Assembly: GCA_016711705.1 (NCBI GenBank)
Contig: JADJSK010000012.1
Span: forward strand, 136,704-200,703
From: Candidatus Brachybacter algidus
GTDB lineage: Bacteria > Bacteroidota > Bacteroidia > Chitinophagales > Saprospiraceae
Reading direction: 5' to 3'
DNA: 64,000 nucleotides
Both the position numbers and the translations under genes were made by a program. Positions 60,241 to 64,000 of this stretch are shown one piece after another; positions within the stretch are counted from its first letter, which is position 1; each line of letters opens with the position of its first letter. The notes under the pieces are model-generated. The model saw only the letters and a list, made by a program, of their open reading frames with translations, was not told where the DNA came from and ran no database searches.

Positions 60241-60541
60241 ATGCATACTATTACTCCTGAATCATTGATAATGCTTCCTTTTTGTGCTCGTCCTGGCGAG
60301 TTATCTTGGTTTTGAGCTCATCAATAAAGTGCCTCCAACGCTGCACACACCACTAATGTCCGGCTCCAATGCCATATCCGGCATCACCATCGTGGGAGGG
60401 ATTCTCACCTGCAATGAAATGGGTTATTTTACTGTGAGTAAATGGCCGGGTATGATTGGACTCGTCCTAGCTACCATCAATGTAGTAGGTGGATATATGG
60501 TTACTGACAGAATGTTGAAAATGTTTAAAAAGAAGAAGTAA
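60241..60541 (+). CDS. pntAB: NAD(P) transhydrogenase subunit alpha, membrane part, one frameshift
   Basis: Starts MHTITPESLIMLPF and, after a shift in TTTTT near 60281, continues VLVLASYLGFELINKVPPTLHTPLMSGSNAISGI to KMFKKKK. About 100 residues with three or four helices, the alpha-2 (domain IIa) subunit. Stop and the pntB start overlap (TAATG). Confidence 0.85.
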
Positions 60542-61929
60542 TGAATATATTAATACAGTTGGCATATTTGTTGGCTTCCATTCTTTTCATCGTTGGAATA
60601 AAAATGCTTGGCAAGACGAAGGATGCACGCCGGGGCAATCTATATTCAGCACTTGCTATGTTTGTGGCCATACTGGCTACGCTGGCACAGGTAGAAATGG
60701 TCAGCCTCGTGGATATATTTATTTGTATCCTGATCGGATCAGCCATTGGAGCTTTCATAGCCAACCGTGTTGAGATGACACAGATGCCTGAAATGGTCGC
60801 CCTCTTCAATGGTTTTGGTGGTCTTGCTTCTTTGTCAGTGGTTTTCGCAGACTATTGGCTCAATACTCAGATCTATTCGTATTCACTAGACTCCATTACC
60901 GGCACTAGTGTGGCATTGGGGATATTTATAGGAGGCATCACGTTTACAGGATCGATGATCGCCTTTTTTAAAACTTAATGGAAGGATTTCAGGCAATGCA
61001 ATTACTTTTTTCAGGACAACATTTACTCAATCTTGTACTTTTTCTTGCAACCATAGTTTTTTGCTGTGGTCGGAATGTTAAATCAGGCGGAACCAATGTA
61101 TCTATACATCCTCATTGGACTCTCTCTTTTGTTAGGTATTTTGACGGTAATCCCTATCGGTGGAGCTGATATGCCCGTGGTCATTTCCCTTGCTTAATTC
61201 TTATTCGGGAATGGCGGCGTGTATGACAGGGTTTGTACTGAACAATAATGTATTGATCATATCTGGAGCTCTGGTAGGCGCCTCCGGTATCATCCTCACG
61301 CAGATCATGTGTAAGGCTATGAACAGATCTTTGGTGAATGTGTTATTAGGTGGTTTTGGACAGACAGCTGTGGTCAAGGGTGGAGAGGAAGAGCAGATCG
61401 TCGTTCGCGAAGTCGGTGTCGAGGAAGCAGCAATGTTATTCGATTCTGCCTCTTCAGTGATTATTGTTCCGGTTATGGAATGGCTGTAGCTCAGGCTCAG
61501 CATATCATGAATGAGCTAGTGAACAATGTGAAAAAGCGCAATATAGACTTTAGATTTGCCATCCATCCGGTGGCGGGAAGGATGCCCGGCCATATGAATG
61601 TATTGCTTGCTGAGGCCAATATCTCTTTATGATAAAATGGTCGAAATGGATCAGATCAATGACGACTTTGCCAATACCGGATCTGGTTCTTGTCGTAGGT
61701 GCCAATGACGTGGTTAACCCGGCCGCGAGGACTAATCCTAACAGCCCGATCTATGGCATGCCCATCCTCAATGCTGACAAGGCAACCGGTCATCGTCTGT
61801 AACGTTCCATGGGTAAGGGTTATGCAGTGAATTGAGAACGAACTGTTCGGCTATCCCAATTGTCTCATGCTCTTCGGTGATGCCAAGCAAACGATTACCA
61901 AGGTCGTGGCGGAGCTGAAGGAGTTCTGA
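60541..61929 (+). pseudogene. pntB: NAD(P) transhydrogenase subunit beta, many frameshifts
   Basis: Starts MNILIQLAYLLASILFIVG. Frame changes near 60970-61090, 61180, 61485, 61630 and 61825 join LNSYSGMAACMTGFVLNNN, then GMAVAQAQHIMNELVNNVKKR, VAGRMPGHMNVLLAEAN, LVVGANDVVNPAART, IYGMPILNADKA and ELFGYPNCLMLFGDAK, all PntB (domain III NADP-binding) text, to TGA 61929. Bridged length is about 462, normal. The gene is complete in content, so assembly indels are likely. Confidence 0.85.
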
Positions 61930-62051
61930 GAAAATATCTTAGCGCCGGAATTTTTAGGAAATTCACTAAATTACCTCCCATTCTAACCTCTTAACCTCTT
62001 AGAACTTCTCACTTTCTCACTTTCTCACTTTCTAACCTCCTCACCAGACCA
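61930..62051. repeat. TTCTCAC/TTTCTAACCTC direct repeats
   Basis: TTTCTCAC is repeated three times in a row after TCTAACCTCTTAACCTCTTAG. This is low-complexity text commonly found between genes in this phylum. Confidence 0.4.
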
Positions 62052-62957
62052 ATGAAACTAATAAGATACGGCGCAGCAAGACACGAAAAACCAGGAATCA
62101 TTCACAATGACCGTTGGCTCGATGTCTCTGAATACTTTGAGGATTATAACGAGGCATTCTTCGAAAATGACGGATTAACTAAACTGGAATCGCTATTAGC
62201 TGGCAAGTCCATGACTTAAAGAGATTTCTCAGGATACTCACCTGGGAACACCTGTCGCCAGACCTTCCAAAATCGTTTGCATAGGACTTAATTTTAAAGA
62301 CCATGCGAATGAAACTGGTTCGGCAGTTCCGACTGAACTAATTCTTTTTTTTTCAAGTCAACTACAGCCCTTTGCGGACCCAATGACAATCTCATCATTC
62401 CGCGTAATAGCCTTAAAACAGACTGGGAAGGAACTCACCATTATAATCGGCAAAAGCTACTTTATGTCTCCAGAAGAAAGTGCGCTCGATCATGTCGCGG
62501 GCTATTGCCTTATGAATGATTATAGTGAACGCGCATTTCAAAAGAGCGAGGAGGCCAGTTCTGCAAAGGAAAAAGTTGTGATACCTTCGCACCACTTGGG
62601 CCATTTCTAGCTACTAAAGACGAAATTTCCAATGTCGGGAACCTTTCTATGCAATTGAGTGTCAATGACGTTTTGATGCAAGATGGAAATACATCTGACA
62701 TGATTTTCGAGTGCCATATCTCGTCTCCTACATCAGTCAATTTATGACCTTACTTCGGTGATATTATCAGCACAGGCACTCCTGCCGGTTTCGGTGCAGT
62801 ATCAGCCGTCGCCTGTGTTTTAAAAGCAGGAGATGTAGTGGAGATGAGCATTGAAGGGTTAGGAAATAGTCGTCAAGAGGTGATCGGTTGGGGCGAAGCA
62901 TTCGACAAATTATTTCACTTACTTAATGCCTTCTTCCAAAATCGAAAATTAACTTAA
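62052..62957 (+). pseudogene. Fumarylacetoacetate hydrolase-family protein, many frameshifts
   Basis: Frame 1 starts MKLIRYGAARHEKPGIIHND. Later frames give KIVCIGLNFKDHANETG, FKSTTALCGPNDNLIIPR, FMSPEESALDHVAGYCLMND, a TKDEISNVGNLSMQLSVND stretch, then GDIISTGTPAGFGAV and EGLGNSRQEVIGWGE. At least five shifts occur between 62215 and 62760. These are typical ureidoglycolate lyase/FAH-type hydrolase motifs with metal-binding Glu and Asp. The whole family length (about 285) is there, so the gene is either newly dead or misassembled. Role: probably breakdown of a beta-diketone or keto acid. Confidence 0.75.
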
Positions 62958-63179
62958 TGTGGTAAAAGGAAAAATTGAAACCCAAAAAATTCAATTGAGG
63001 AGATTTGCTCCTTTTGAGGACATATACTGTCATTTACTTCTCTAAAATATTAGTAATCCGAAGATAATTTAAATAGGTGGCGCTTATTTGTTTTTAGCAC
63101 CATTGTATTGTGTGACGCCAATCAACACCGCTGCTGTCCCCATCCCAATGTCATTGGTTAAGACCATACATGTTCTATT

Positions 63180-63345
63180 CAAAATATCTCGGTGCGTTAC
63201 TACGGAGCAACCCTTATGAATTCTATAAATATCCGTGGTGCGCTGCACCTGGAAGAAAAGCAAAGGTGCAGCGCAGGGATATTTATGGAAATAAATTTGA
63301 TAGCCTACCAGGTGCAGCGCACCGAAATATTGTCTATAATAGACC
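63180..63345. repeat. REP-like GGTGCAGCGCACC hairpin array
   Basis: Alternating GGTGCGCTGCACCTGG, AGGTGCAGCGCAGGGAT and CAGGTGCAGCGCACCGAAAT units with ATAAATATC/GAAATATT linkers. This family is widespread between genes in Bacteroidota. Overlapping frames of about 60-90 codons are products of the repeat. Confidence 0.6.
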
Positions 63346-63436
63346 ATGTATTTCAATTACTTAACTTAATGTGAATAATGGTTAAGCAACATTCAAATAT
63401 ACCTCTTTAGAGAGTTCGGTTGTGCTTAATTTAATG

Positions 63437-64000
63437 CTAGGTTTTTAGAAAGAAATGATATGCACAGAGAGCAGAAATCGCATTGTTCAAAAATCCTTGC
63501 AGAGCTCTCTATGTCTGATGCTGTATGTTACATTGGTTTTTCAATCTGTCATTGACACATTCTATTAGTGCTGGTTTTCTCAGCAGCACCTTATCGTTAT
63601 CAGATAAGTTCATAGACTTCATGTTTTTACGTCTTTTAAAGATCAAGTTCACACCATCATTCCATAGGAATTGGGCTAGTTTGTCGGATATATATCCTCT
63701 GTCGAAGAGTTTTCCGAAAAACTTCTTTTACCATTACGGAGAGAATGTCTTGATTCCTGTCATCTACATTTGCCTTGGACAGGTAGAAGTTCAACAACCT
63801 ACCTTTGTCATTAGCGATCAGGTGAAGTTTAAACCCAAAACCAGCCCATTGTGCTTTTTAGATTTAGTCGCAAAACCTTTGAAACCTTTGTTCTGCTTTT
63901 CTCTTTATGTGACAAACATTTAAGGTTGTTGAGTCAATAAAGCTAATCCCTGCATGCTTCCAAACATCTGTCTTTCAAAACATCAACATCGAACAAAAAG
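63437..64000 (-). pseudogene. IS982-family transposase, truncated by window edge and frameshifted
   Basis: Read on the minus strand: GISFIDSTTLNVCHIKRK (first catalytic Asp), GFKLHLIANDKGRLLNFYLS, KANVDDRNQDILSVMVK (second Asp), then SMNLSDNDKVLLRKPALIE, CVNDRLKNQCNIQH and ALCAYHFFLKT to the stop at 63437. This is the DDE core of IS982. Several frames are needed. The 5' part lies beyond the window, and the terminal inverted repeat could not be located with certainty. Confidence 0.8.

Noticed and set aside
63084..63374. Overlapping 60-90 codon frames on both strands
   Set aside because: They are generated by the GGTGCAGCGCACC repeat array.

Overview
The window looks like a chromosomal segment of a member of the Bacteroidota, probably of the Saprospiria/Chitinophagia type. 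The signs are a type IX secretion C-terminal sorting domain, a SusB-like GH97 enzyme, an alpha-oxoamine synthase lipid locus, FtsX-type efflux permeases with a sigma-54 regulator, TAnnTTTG-like -7 promoter boxes and many short palindromic repeats between genes. No rRNA, tRNA or CRISPR array was seen. Many genes carry single-base breaks that restore a good reading frame when bridged, in ordinary metabolic genes as well as mobile ones. I read most of these as assembly indels rather than true decay, so several genes are given here as bridged spans.

Left part (1-14 kb): a ketoacyl synthase running off the edge next to a BioF-like synthase, D-Ala-D-Ala ligase, a Y1 (REP-associated) transposase between REP-like hairpins, a large Dna2-like nuclease-helicase, a small duplicated membrane protein, a HigBA toxin-antitoxin pair, a SpoU RNA methylase and a giant T9SS-secreted surface protein.

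Middle part (14-46 kb): a serine-palmitoyltransferase-like, VOC and phytoene-desaturase-like trio that I infer makes or modifies a sphingoid or sulfonolipid. Next come a ParE/antitoxin array, a GH97 glucosidase, and a seven-gene efflux operon (adaptor, TolC, ATPase, two FtsX permeases, NtrC-type regulator, histidine kinase) preceded by a sigma-54-like promoter and two palindromes. Cell-wall genes (PBP1A, an L,D-transpeptidase-like protein), HisC, a DUF4143 ATPase and a MORN-repeat protein bracketed by two near-identical 23-bp-arm palindromes, an AsmA-like protein, an EEP-family phosphodiesterase and a double-domain amidohydrolase follow.

Accessory part (46.5-54.7 kb): an AbiE-like pair, an HTH protein, the 3' remnant of a second amidohydrolase, and a defence cluster. 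The cluster holds a PUA/EVE-like plus PD-(D/E)XK protein, Vsr, a controller protein with a double operator, a cytosine-5 methyltransferase and a Sau3AI/MutH-type endonuclease. IS21-like terminal repeats in inverted orientation lie at both sides of most of it. I consider this the most interesting stretch.

Right part (54.7-64 kb): a DUF3843-like protein, a large protein with an eCIS-cargo-like N-terminus, a three-gene proton-translocating transhydrogenase operon, a fumarylacetoacetate hydrolase-family gene (both heavily frameshifted), REP-like repeats and the end of an IS982-family transposase.
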